64,000 bases of DNA, taken from Argopecten irradians (lineage: Eukaryota > Mollusca > Bivalvia > Pectinida > Pectinidae). The first letter of the stretch is position 1. Each line of letters begins with the position of its first letter. This document shows positions 51,178 through 62,693 of this stretch, piece by piece. The stretch is from positions 71,321,469 to 71,385,468 of the forward strand of contig NC_091134.1 of assembly GCF_041381155.1 (NCBI RefSeq), in the 5' to 3' direction. A program made the translations under genes and the position numbers. Below the pieces are notes generated by a model. It did not search any database. It was not told the origin of the DNA and was given only the letters and a program-made list of their open reading frames with translations.

Positions 51178-53767
51178 CATGACGGCAGCAACAGACACTT
51201 TGAATTGGCGACACAAGAGCGATACCTCGACAGTTTTGGACTGACAAGAAGACGAGTACTGGGTGACGGTAACTGTTTGTTTAGGGCTATAAGTTATGCA
51301 TATTATGGTAATGAAGAGTTTCATGTTCAGTGAAGGCACACAGCTGTCAATTATATAAGAAACAATCTTGGTATATTTAGGGATTTTTTCCACCTACACA
51401 ATCCAACTGTTAATTATGAACAACATCTGAACAATGAACTTTTTCGATTATCAAAGGATGGAGTCTATGCAGGCCAGGAATGTGTTGTGGCCTTTAGCTC
51501 TTGGTGTTAATATTCTTGTCACACATGGCGGTACTGAGGCTGATCCAAGGGTGTATACTATACAACACCATAGCAGAGAGCATAGCGATGCCAATTTACA
51601 TATCATATTTTCAAACCTAGGTGGTGGGCATTATGATGCTAAAATGGACAATGACCAGGTTAATGACATAAATATTGAATATGAGGATATATCAATCAAA
51701 CCAACAAATATGAAATTTGAATGGAAGGACACCACATTTTCTTCTCTTTTACAAAATAATGACCCACCATCTTCATCAAAGTTTGTTTTAAAACTGCCAT
51801 CTTTAGCAAAGTGTGCTATAAACGCTAACTCACAGAAATCTAAAGATTCAAGTAAAATCCGAGCATCTTGTAACAAGAAAGAGATCAGATGTGAAATGTG
51901 TCAAACCCCGAAAAGAAAATGTTGTTCAGTTGTAACTCCGCTCGCAGAAGCCATATCAATATCAAACACCCCGAAAAGAAAATATCATACAAATGTCAAA
52001 CACCTTTTGAAATGTATGGTTCCATCATGCAATGAAGGATTTAGGATCATTATGATTTTCATTCCGCATCAATAGTAAAATCAGACTTGACTTTTCCAAA
52101 TATTGAAAAATTTATGTCATGGAAAGCAGAAGAAGAGTTGGAAAACCATGTTTTCTTCCTAAAGGCTCGAAAAGAAACAGATAGTAAGTCTAGTAAATCA
52201 TACCAATTTGTATGCAACCGGAGCGGTTTTAAATCCAACAAAAATTCTAAAGTTCATACACGTAGGCATATTATTAAAGGCTCTTGTAAAATAGACGGTA
52301 TCATATATGTCTATCCCGTATGCATGTTGTTGTTGATAAAATAACTGATTGTGTCAAGGTAGAATACATACAAACACACAGTCATTCAGTAGACTTTGAT
52401 CAGACAAAATATCTCCCTATTCCTGATGAAATTAGAAAGGACATTGCTAGGAAACTTTCATTAGGAATACCTGTAGATTCAATTTTAAATGATATTCATA
52501 ATGATATCGGTAATATAGATAGCAGAGACTTGGATGACATCAAATACTATCAATTAATCAATCGTATAAGTATACTTGAAATGAAAAGGAAACTTGTAGA
52601 CTGTAAGTATCAAAGACATAAAGATGATGGAACATCAACCCTACTTTGGGTATAGAATTTCAAAGTAATCCATCTGTTAACCCGGTACTGATTTATAAAC
52701 AACAAGGGCTAGATAACAACTCCATTCCTTTAGGTAAAAATTATTTTATGCTTGTCATTATGACTGAGGCACAATCTGATATGTACCGAAAGTTTGGTAT
52801 TAGAATTTTGTGTATGGATTCGACTCACAAAACTAATTATTATGAATTTAAACTCCTAACTTTGCTAGTTATTGATGAATGTCACAAGGGATATCCTATA
52901 GCAATTTGTATATCCAACAGTGAACATACCACAGCTTTACAAATTTTGTTAAATGCTGTGAAATCCAAGTGTCCAGAAACAAGTATAGGTGTTATACTTA
53001 CTGATGATGATTTGTCTGGCATAAAGGCTGCTAGAGCAAGTATATGGGAAAGCCATTCAACATTATCTTTGTGTATGGCATGTACACCAGTCTTGGAGGC
53101 GCAAACTTCAATCTGTCCAAAATAAAGAGCACAAAATTGAAATCTATTTTTTTCTTCATGCTTTATTAAACTCAAAATCTGAAGAAGAATATCAAAGATA
53201 TCTGAGGTCATTTATTGAAAAGTATTCCACACTTTAGCTAAATTTCATTAAATATTTTCAAGATCACTATGAGTCGCGTAAACAAAAGTGGGCTCTTTAT
53301 CTACGCAAGTGAGATTTGCAGACACAGATTAACACAAATATGTTTGTTGAGAGCTTTCATAATAAGTTAAAAACCATTTATTTTTCCAAGAAACAGAACA
53401 GGAGAGTAGACAGGTTAATCCATATTTTGATGTGCATAGAGAAGGACTATTATTTGAACAGATTTCGATACACTACGTACAACAAACCTGAGGATTTTCT
53501 TACCAAACAAAGTTCAGATAGACATAAATCAAGTAGCAATATACCAGATAATTCCATAACAAGAGTAAATAAAATAAGTATTCTGTCAAATCATCAGATA
53601 ACACTAAAATGTATACTGTTACTAGGACTGCCTCTACATGCAATCTACAATCTTGCTTAGGAAAATGCAATATTCATCCCTGTAATAATTTGTGTATACA
53701 CATGTACACTTGTTCTTGTCCTGACTACATGCACACTATCTTATGTAAGCACCTACACAAGATACAT
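51178..53767 (+). pseudogene. MULE transposase with OTU domain, 5' part
   Basis: A long transposon gene split over frames. From 51195: ERYLDSFGLT, then the OTU protease catalytic block LGDGNCLFRAISYAYYG; the partner histidine lies in NLGGGHYDA (about 51620). Next come a spacer with CxxC pairs, a zinc-finger-like region (FVCNRSGFKSNKN), and the MULE catalytic core with FGIRILCMDSTHKTNYYEFK (about 52790) and ILTDDD (about 52995). Then MFVESFHNKLKT and NRRVDRLIHIL, and a SWIM finger YTCSCPDYMHTILCKHLH (about 53705-53757). An in-frame TGA replaces an expected arginine codon near 51328, and several frameshifts occur. A Ty3/gypsy element is inserted right after the SWIM finger. Confidence 0.88.
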
Positions 53768-54458
53768 TATGACAGTTGAAAAATGATAATTAAAGTATCA
53801 TCAGAAGAGTTCAGAGAAAACAATAAAGTAATTAGTTAAAACTGTTAACAATAGTGAAAGGACCAGGACACACACAGATATAGATTTCAAAGGAGATGGA
53901 GAGTGTGGGAGTAAGGACGGAAGACACACAGAGGACAATGGTGTGTGGAAGCATGGTCAATTTAGTTAAAGCCATTGATGGTTTCAACCAAGGTCCAGAG
54001 ACAACATATAGTCACCAAAGACTTCAAAAGGATAGATGTAGACCCGCCTCCAGATAAATAAACTAGCCAATAGAAATATTAGATTTTGTCAGAGTAAAAG
54101 TAGAAGTTTAGTCATGTAGCTTATAAGGGATAGGAGAGAAATAAAAGAGATAGAATTGAAGTGAGAGACATAAGTTGAAGGTTAAGATTGAGAAGTTGTG
54201 GTCAGAATTGGACAGAGAATTATAGGGTGTCCAGAGTTTGAACTAAAGGAATTACAATACTAAGTAAGAGAGAGAAAGTCAGAAGGCAGATGTTCCCATG
54301 GAACAATATGTGTAAGGATACTTTATATACATATTAGTTATCATAATAAAAGGGAGTGGAACCAACAAAGTGTTGAGTGTGTATCTCACAATGAAATGAG
54401 GACAGCAACAAACGACACCCTCAAGTAAACGGTGATATGCCCAAACCAAACGGTGATA
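53768..54458 (+). mobile_element. Left LTR of RT-deleted Ty3/gypsy element
   Basis: A 691-bp repeat starting TATGACAGTTGAAAAATGA and ending ACGGTGATA, matched by 59031-59718 at high identity with scattered changes. The flanks share ACAT as a short target duplication. A TGTGGTGGAGACATCC stretch follows, in the position of the primer binding site. Confidence 0.92.
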
Positions 54459-54520
54459 TGTGGTGGAGACATCCGGCTACCAGGGTGGTAACATCTTCAC
54501 ACTGGTAAAAGAAGAAAGAA

Positions 54521-55208
54521 ATGGCATCAAAAGACTTTCCGTCTTTGGAAAAATACGATGGGGACAGCTGTGCAAAGATATCGCTAGCAAAGTTTGAGAA
54601 AATTAGTAAGATTAGGAAGTGGAAGGAGGAGGAAAATGTCCTTCAATTGTCCTTGTTACTTAAGGGCAAGGCTGAACAGTGGCTATTTTCTCAACCTACT
54701 GAGGTACAGGAAAACCTGGAACATCTGATTGGGAAGTTTTCAAGTAGATTTTTCCCAAGTGAATTGGAAAGGCCAAGCAGAGTTGGAGAATTCCTTAAGT
54801 CTAGGCAAGAGGGGAGAGACCTTAAGGACTATGTGGAGAGTGTTAAAATAAAGGGACTAGAATTAGATAGAAATAAGAATGAAATTTTTGATGTGCTCAT
54901 CAAAATTTGGAAGTATGTCACAGTCGATTGGACGTGTGGATTCCAGTAGAGAAATGGAAGGAACGATTTCAAACCTCAAAAAGGAATTGCTGCAGTTAAG
55001 GAAAGAATGTGAGGCCAGCAAGAGTGTACTCGAGAAGATTAAAAGTTCACAGGTGATGAGTGTTAGGAGTGCACGGGGAAGGCCAAAGGACAGAGATATA
55101 AACAGTCAAAGATCATGTCAGCATTGTGGTAAGTACCACCATAGTTCAGTTAAATGTTGGTTCCTGGGATGCGGAGTGCTTCCATTGTGGGAAAAGGGGG
55201 GATATTAA
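54521..55208 (+). pseudogene. Ty3/gypsy Gag, frameshifted
   Basis: The first frame (54521-54949) starts MASKDFPSLEKYDGD and has the capsid-like region LKGKAEQWLFSQ, HLIGKFSSRFFPSE and LKDYVESVKIKGLEL. The second frame (from about 54910) continues with a coiled-coil stretch (NLKKELLQLRKECEASKSVL) and a zinc knuckle CQHCGKYHHSSVKC. A further CFHCGKRGD knuckle lies in a third frame near 55180. Two frameshifts make it inactive. Confidence 0.85.
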
Positions 55209-55319
55209 AGCAGTCTGTAGAGCTCTCAAAGTTAAAGGATCTAGAGAAGGCATAAGGAAAGGAAAGGGGTGCGCGCCTATCCCTAGGATGGGCACAAAGA
55301 TAGGAAGCAGAGTATAGTA

Positions 55320-56300
55320 ATGAAATCTTTAGACAGATATCAAGTTCCAGTAAGGCTAGGACATAGAACTTATGAAGCATTGGTAGATACTGGAGCAGAG
55401 GGTATATCCTTTATAGACTGTAAGGTATGGAAAGATTCGGGGTTTAGGAAATCTGTTGAAGTTGAGAAGTATAAGTTGAATATTTTGCATTCGGCTAATG
55501 GTAGTGACATACAAGTTAAGGGTCAGGTTACGATACCTATTTCTATTGGACATCTAGATATGGTACAAACATTCCAAATTGTAGAGAATTTGAGTTTCCC
55601 CTTGATCTTAGGAACAGATTTTTTGAGAACAAATAGAGCTAGAATAGATTGTGGGAAGGGATGTTTAGAGTTACAGGGTGGGATTGCTATGGTGGCATTC
55701 TTGAGGTCACCAGACATTCACCGCAAATCTAACGTAGCCAGGTTAGTTTGTAACATTCGAATAGCTCCGCGGTCTATTGCTAGGGTTCGTGTACATGTTA
55801 GGACTCGAAAGTGTACCAGTAAGAATGGCTTAAAATTAATTGAACCTACTTCAAGTTTGCCTACTAAGTGCAAGGTAATGGGTGCCAGGACAGTATCAGA
55901 GATTCAGGGAAGTAGGGCTATCTATCAAGTTCTGAACCCTACAAATAGCTTTGTAGAACTCAGGGCTGACCAGCCACTTGCTCTGGTCACGTCTTTGCGT
56001 CTGGGTGACGTAGTTGGGGAGTTTTCTGAAGATCAGTCATCTACTTCAGTAAACAATGTCACAAGTCTTTCACAGCTGGATACTGAAGCTTCAGATTCTG
56101 TTACCAGGCAGAATATAAGTATAGCCAAAGACTTAGGTGTCAGAGTAAGTACTTCCTCATTGACTGAGAAAGAGAATGACGTTCTGTTTGCCTTTCTAGG
56201 AGATAACAGAGACATATTTGCCAAAGATCTATCGGAACTAGGTACAACTAACCTATATTTCCATGAAATAGATACAGGGGATGCCAAGCCTATAAAGTAA
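55320..56300 (+). pseudogene. Ty3/gypsy protease and start of RT
   Basis: An open frame of 326 codons. The aspartic-protease site is LVDTGAEGISF (about residue 22), with the second conserved block PLILGTDFLRTNRARID (about 95). The C-terminal part (DIFAKDLSELGTTNLYFHEI then DTGDAKPIK) is the segment leading into reverse transcriptase. After the stop at 56300 another frame gives the first RT residues (TPWQSPVV, about 56390-56415), where the sequence jumps directly to integrase. The RT and RNase H domains are therefore deleted, roughly 2 kb judging from typical elements. Confidence 0.88.
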
Positions 56301-56414
56301 AGGTTTTATAGAACCTCGCCACAGGCTAAGTCAGAGATAGAGAGACAAACCAAGGAAATGTTGGGCGATATAATTATTGAAGAGGCAAACACACCATGGC
56401 AAAGTCCAGTGGTC

Positions 56415-57531
56415 ACCAGGGCATTGGGAGAACATTTCATAGCATCAGGCTTAAATACTATTGGCACAAAATGTTTAGAGATATACAGTATTATTGTAAG
56501 TCATGTGAAGTGTGTGCCAGGTCTAAGCGAAATGTGCATCATCAGGATGCACCTATGAAACCTCTTCCTATAGAAGATGTGTTTGGTAGAAATCATATGG
56601 ACATTCTAGGCCCTTTACCTAAAACCACACAAGGTCATAGGTACAGTCTACGGATTGTAGATTCTTTTTCAAAGTGGTGCGAGGCATTTCCACTAGTGTC
56701 ATATGAGGCTACAGAGGTAGCGAGGATTTTGTATAATGAGTTCATTTGCAGATATGGAGCTCCTAGAGCTATTCTCACAGACAGAGGACAGAACTTCATG
56801 TCACAGCTAATCAAGGAACTGTGTCATATGTTTCAAATCACAAAGTTGAATACATCTTCTTACCATCCTCAGACAAATGCAACATGTGAGCGTATGAATG
56901 ACTCTATTGCTACTACACTGAGAGCATTTTGCAATGAAAAGCAGAATAATTGGCATGAGATACTACCAAGTATTATGCTGAGTTATAGGGCAGCTCCATC
57001 TACACAATCTTCTCAGTTTTCTCCTTATTTCCTCTTGTTTGGTCGTGAGTGCTGCTTACCTATTGATACAGTATTGATTCCTAATCCTTGTTTTTCCAAG
57101 ACAGCACAGGACCATATTACCAAGGTAATGCGCAACCAGGAATATACAGAGATATTGCAAAGGAGAATATACAAAAGGCACAAAAGAAATATAAAAGTCA
57201 ACATGACAAGAAATCCAAAAACCCAGGCTTTGTGGTAGGTCAGAGAGTATGGTTACATTGTAAGAAAGTACCAGTGGGTTTGTCGGCTAAGCTTTGTCAG
57301 AAGTGGGTAGGACCTTACTCCATCACTATGGTTTTTGACAATCACAGGTATAAGCTCAGAGAATGTAAGACAAACAAAGTAGTGAAATCTCTCATACATG
57401 CCAATAGAATGAAACTTTACACTAGCCCAGAACTCAGACCTACCAACCCCCCTCCCATGACACATGGTGTTGAAACTGATCAGAACCCAGAACTAATTGA
57501 AGAGCAGGACACAATACCCTTCACAGTTTAG
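56415..57531 (+). pseudogene. Ty3/gypsy integrase, one frameshift
   Basis: From the deletion junction: GHQGIGRTFHSIRL, a zinc-binding CKSCEVC, then the catalytic core with Asp in NHMDILGPLP, Asp in ILTDRGQNF and Glu in NATCERMN, and LSYRAAPSTQSSQFSPYFLLFG. A frame change near 57100-57150 leads to the GPY/F module (VVGQRVWLHCKK, KLCQKWVGPYSI, LIHANRMKLY). All three catalytic acids are present, so the core looks intact apart from the frameshift. Confidence 0.9.
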
Positions 57532-57589
57532 ACTAATCTCAACTCAGAACCCATAAATGATACGAATGATACCAATGCACAAACACAAG

Positions 57590-57729
57590 GAAGAGAGGAA
57601 TGGCTCACAGTACATAAAATTCCTTGTTGCAAACCTAGCAAGGGTGTCAAGTGGTATAGACTAAAGTGGGTAGAAAAGAAGGAAACTTCATGGGTGAATG
57701 GAGAGGTGATACCTGAACATTTGATTTGA
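57590..57729 (+). other. Chromodomain-like tail of integrase
   Basis: After the stop at 57531, another frame reads EEWLTVHKIPCCKP then KWYRLKWVEKKETSWVNGEV and IPEHLI. The KW..LKWV....TSWV pattern resembles the chromo-like C-terminal domains of Ty3/gypsy integrases. It may have been joined to integrase before mutation. Confidence 0.5.
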
Positions 57730-59030
57730 GAATTTCACATTAACAGAACTCTCCGAGGTCGTAGCAAAAAAAAAAGAGTAGAATTAGCAAGTAGTGCAGT
57801 GTAGAAAAAAAAGAAAAGTTCCCTTCCAATGCAGTTGTTAGTATCAATAACTAGTAATTAGTAATGAGTAGTGAAGATACGATGAAAACACTTGCTATAT
57901 GCAGTTGCAGTGTACATGTAGGTCATGATTAACTTTTTATAAAGGAAAAGCTTCTAGATAGACTTCTGTCCTTTTCTTTTCTGATTGAGTATTATGAACT
58001 TATCTTTTTGGTAGATCATTTTATGTTTTCTAGTCTAGTCGACAGTAAATTAGGCCGCACAATTAGGAACTTTGGTATTATTTTTTTTTACTAGGAACAT
58101 GTAATTATTTGCTAAGAATATAGTTTATGGTCCATAAAGAAAGGATTACGACAGTTAGAAACCTTTGAGCAATACTTAATAAGTATTAAAAACTGTGTTT
58201 AACATGAAAATTCTCTAAGATTTATCCTAGCTAGGAAATGTACAGAGATATTGGGGGAAAATAGAGAAATCCTCATTCTTACTGAGAAATATATATTTAC
58301 ATGGTACATGTAAAAGAGGCAATAGCTGAACATATATATGTAAAAAAAAGCTTTAAGAAAAGAGTGGAGAAGGATAAGTTACTACAATTATTGTTTCATG
58401 GTAGTTGAAGTCTGGGAAAGAGTTAAGACAAGTAGGAGTTTTGCGACTGCTAGAATAAGAAGCTAACCAGTCTTGATAGTGTAATTGGCATTTCAGACTG
58501 GCATGTTATTCAGTTTTCATTAGGCGATAATCATATGCCTCAATATTGAGAGGAGGTCGAGTTACGATTTCAGTAACATTTGACATGTTTTTGATTTATC
58601 ATTGGAAGCCTACTTTGTGAATTGTTTGACATGGAACCTACATTTATATGTGAAATATGTTGGTATTTACATTGATAATATGTGACTTTTGTTTTGAAAG
58701 ACAGTGAATTCTATATGGATTATATGGACACAATATATGATGGAATTAATCACTGCAGCCCAGCGGTGATGGAAAAAGAGTTTGAGATGTTTGGAGATTA
58801 ACGGACAATTATTTTTTTTTCTCCCACTCATCTCAATCTTTTAAGAAATAATATCTATTTGTGAGTAATGAATTTGATCATAATGTTGTTTGCATGATAT
58901 GTATTTTGCATGTTGGTAGATAGATACAGTGTATATCATTATAATCATTGATGTAGTATTGAATATTAGAAAAAATATATATTGGTTAGTATGAAAGTTT
59001 GTGGAACAAACTTAAGGGAGAGGAGGCAAG
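57730..59030 (+). other. Non-coding internal region before the right LTR
   Basis: About 1.3 kb with no domain-bearing frame, ending in the purine tract AAGGGAGAGGAGGCAAG just before the right LTR, which serves as polypurine tract. Confidence 0.6.
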
Positions 59031-59718
59031 TATGACAGTTGAAAAATGAGAATTAAAGTATCATCAGAAGAGTTCAGAGAAAGCAATAAAGTAATTAGTT
59101 AAAACTGTTAACAATAGTGAAAGGACCAGGACACACACAGAGATAGTTTTCAAAGGAGAGAGAGTGTGGGAGTAAGGACGGAAAACACACAGATGACAAT
59201 GGTGTGTGGAAGCATGGTCAATTTAGTTAAAGCCATTGATGGTTTCAACCAAGGTCCAGAGACAGCATACAGTCACCAAAGACTTCAAAAGGATAGATAT
59301 AGACCGCCTCCAGATAGATAAACTAGCCAATAGAAATATTAGATTTTGTCAGAGTAAAAGTAGAAGTTTAGTCATGTAGCTTATAAGGGATAGGAGAGAA
59401 ATAAAAGAGACAGAATTTAAGTGATAGACACAAGTTGAAGGTTAAGATTGAGAAGTTGTGGTCAGAATTGGACAGAGAATTATAGAGAGTGTCCAGAGTT
59501 TGTACTAAAGGAATTACAATACTAAGTAAGAGAGAGAAAGACAGAAGGCAGATGTTCCCATGGAACAATATGTGGAAGGATACTATATACATATTAGTTA
59601 TCATAATGAAAGGGAGTGGAACCAACAAAGTGTTGAGTGTGTATCTCACAATGAAATAAGGACAGCAACAAACGACACCCCCAATTAAACGGTGATATGC
59701 CCAAACCAAACGATGATA
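59031..59718 (+). mobile_element. Right LTR of RT-deleted Ty3/gypsy element
   Basis: A 688-bp partner of 53768-54458, ending ACGATGATA followed by CATTC. It shows about a dozen or more substitutions and small indels relative to the left LTR, so this insertion is older than the one in TMEM50 intron 1. Confidence 0.92.
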
Positions 59719-60391
59719 CATTCAAACAGTAATTTACCAGAGCCCTCATCAGATGCAGAAGATAACATGATCCATACACCAGTACACAACCCTAAAGCTT
59801 CAAAAAACAAACAAAAGCACATATTACTTAGATGCAAAAGAGCTGTAGAGCAAATTAAAAATAAACTAGAAATGCAAGATATTGAATCATCTATAAATTT
59901 GGCATCTGTTGCGTTAGACTTACAAATGTTGTTAGGGCATTATCTCATGAAAACACAGTTGCATCTAAAAAATGTCACCTAAGTATAAGGTAGCATCAAA
60001 CCAAAAGTTTGAAAAACAACCAAGATTTCAAAAACCGTCTAGTAAGAAAATAAAAAGAGCAAAATTATTACATAAACCATCAATAGAAGATAAGGAGAAA
60101 TCATTACATTCATCTTCAGTTCAACCAGCAGACACATTATTAGGACCTTCAGTTGCCCCATATCCACCAATATCATTTGTTCAAAGAACTTCACTACCAC
60201 CACAGCCATCAACAGATAATGCCGAGGAGGCCCCAATCATAGAGAGAAATGGTGGCATAGCCATGTATAACAATTTCCGTGTTCCACCACAATTTAATAA
60301 CAGACCAATTTCTTTCAAGCTTCCTTCAGGAAAAAACATTACCTTGGTAACAACTGTTCCTACATCAAACCATTCAGACACAGCATCTTGA
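59719..60391 (+). pseudogene. MULE C-terminal part after the LTR insertion
   Basis: Continuation of the transposon protein on the far side of the inserted element: a Ser/Pro-rich stretch, a helical segment (CKRAVEQIKNKLEMQDIESS), then in a second frame a basic stretch KFEKQPRFQKPSSKKIKRAK and a proline-rich tail ending at 60391. The QPRF..SSKK.KRAK wording after a SWIM finger is common in MULE-type proteins. One frameshift near 59970 separates the two parts. Confidence 0.65.
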
Positions 60392-60523
60392 AGTGCAAAT
60401 CAACATTATTTGTGGTGGAGTTAATTTTTGTGCATTGATTTTTTTAAACTGTTGTGGACCAGTGCAGGGCTTACACAACATACATTTAAGCATTGATGTC
60501 ACTATTTTTTTTATTTTATCGGG

Positions 60524-60604
60524 GTATGAAAAAAAATTGTTTGCAAACTGTGTGAATCCGCGTAGCGGATTCTCACAAAAGTTTGCAAACAATTTTTTTT
60601 ATAC
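60524..60604. repeat. 81-bp hairpin
   Basis: Arms GTATGAAAAAAAATTGTTTG and the reverse complement at 60585-60604 extend inward through GCAAAC and GAATCCG to the palindromic tip CCGCGTAGCGG. It lies 130 bp after the MULE stop codon. It could be a MULE subterminal structure or an independent small element. Confidence 0.75.
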
Positions 60605-60859
60605 TTTTAATTAATTTTATACTCTATTTGATAAAATGAAGTATGTTTAAATGTAACATCATAGTGGTTTTTCAAGGGATTATTTTTTTCCGAATCAATA
60701 TGCAACGTCAATGTCTCTATTGTGACGTCACGATAACGTTGGGGTTTCGCGCCATTCTCGGATTTTTTTCCCCATTGTGGTATGCAAAAAAATATTGGCC
60801 AATCAGAAAGCCAGATTTGGTATGAAAACAAAGAAAAATTAATTATAGGTACATAAATT

Positions 60860-61695
60860 AAATTTTGTTATTTTTTTTAAACTGTTGTGGACCAGTGGAG
60901 GGCTGACACAACATACATAGGTACATAAATTAAATTTTGTTATTTTTTTAAACTGTTGTGGACCAGTGGAGGGCTGACACAACATACATAGGTACATAAA
61001 TTAAATTTTGTTATTTTTTTAAACTGTTGTGGACCAGTGGAGGGCTGACACAACATATAGGTACATAAATTAAATTTTGTTATTTTTTTAAACTGTTGTG
61101 GACCAGTGGAGGGCTGACACAACATACATAGGTACATAAATTAAATTTTGTTATTTTTTTAAACTGTTGTGGACCAGTGGAGGGCTGACACAACATATAG
61201 GTACATAAATTAAATTTTGTTATTTTTTTAAACTGTTGTGGACCAGTGGAGGGCTGACACAACATACATAGGTACATAAATTAAATTTTGTTATTTTTTT
61301 AAACTGTTGTGGACCAGTGGAGGGCTGACACAACATATAGGTGCATAAATTAAATTTTGTTATTTTTTTAAACTGTTGTGGACCAGCGGAGGGCTGACAC
61401 AACATACATAGGTACATAAATTAAATTTTGTTATTTTTTTAAACTGTTGTGGACCAGTGGAGGGCTGACACAACATACATAGATACATAAATTAAATTTT
61501 GTTATTTTTTAACTTGTTGTGGACCAGTGGAGGGCTGACACAACATATAGGTACATAAATTAAATTTTGTTATTTTTTTAAACTGTTGTGGACCAGTGGA
61601 GGGCTGACACAACATACATAGATACATAAATTAAATTTTGTTATTTTTTTAAACTGTTGTGGACCAGTGGAGAGCTGACACAACATATAGGTTCA
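60860..61695. repeat. 70-bp tandem array with 140-bp higher-order period
   Basis: Twelve units built on AAACTGTTGTGGACCAGTGG, AGGGCTGACACAACATA, a short variable joint, then GGTACATAAATTAAATTTTG and TTATTTTTT. Units with CATACATAGG and units with CATATAGG alternate through much of the array, giving a 140-bp dimer. A single diverged unit stands alone at about 60438-60487. Confidence 0.92.
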
Positions 61696-62690
61696 TGCAT
61701 ATTTTTTTACATATGCGAATAAAACAGTCTTCGATTATGCTGGGTGGAATAAATCATTATTTTTTTTAATCTACTAGATCTGTCCATCTGAGATAACACT
61801 TTAGTTTTCATAAGTAAGTAAAAAAAATTCATAAAGGATACATATTGTATCATGAAGTAAAATATAAACCATTCAGGACATTTCTTCAAGATAGATTAAG
61901 TTTGAAAACTGGCAATTAAAGAATCATTAAAATTAAGAAATATTCCACATCAGAAGCAAGATTCCATTATTTCTGATGACTTCTTCATTCATTATTTAAA
62001 TATTCTCTAAAGTAACAATTCATAATTAGCAATTTTCAATGACCACAATGGGAAGCAATCTTTGCTGGAATGTGGAATATCTCTGATATGATCAAGCTTA
62101 ATCAGGTTTGAGTATTGTCTGGCTGTTGTTCTCCAACCTGTATTTAGACTTGGAACATTAAGATACACTTGCCACTAATTAGAATGTAAAATGACCTTGA
62201 CTGAGACATACAGACTTTTAAATCTTCCGAAAATTCACTTTTATAACTTTTTATTCACAACGATTGACATTATTTATTTTTATAAAAAATGTTTAAATAC
62301 AAATATATTTGAATTCATAAATATTTCTGACAAATCAATCAATAGTTGGAAAAATACGCACTTGCACTTCTTGGAGAATTCACTTCATCTTCAAAGTAAT
62401 AATACTTCATAATATTGCGCGCATGCCATTACCCACTTCCTGTTTCAGTACAGCTAGATTCTGTCAGCCCCTATCTATTTCTAGACAGATCGGTCAATCA
62501 ACATTTTTTCAATCAACTTTTTATCGGTCGATCATTGTTTTATAGGGGGTCACGTGGGGTACCGACGTCCAATGAGATTGGCGGAAAAACCAAGAAAAAT
62601 AATAATTTACAACATTATCATTCAATGTTAAGAAAAATCTATGCAAACGAGACCAGTCCATGACATTGCTTAACTTTTGGGCTTGAAATG
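61696..62690. other. Gene-free AT-rich sequence
   Basis: Nothing recognised beyond short AT-rich open frames without family features. Confidence 0.45.
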
Positions 62691-62693
62691 GGC

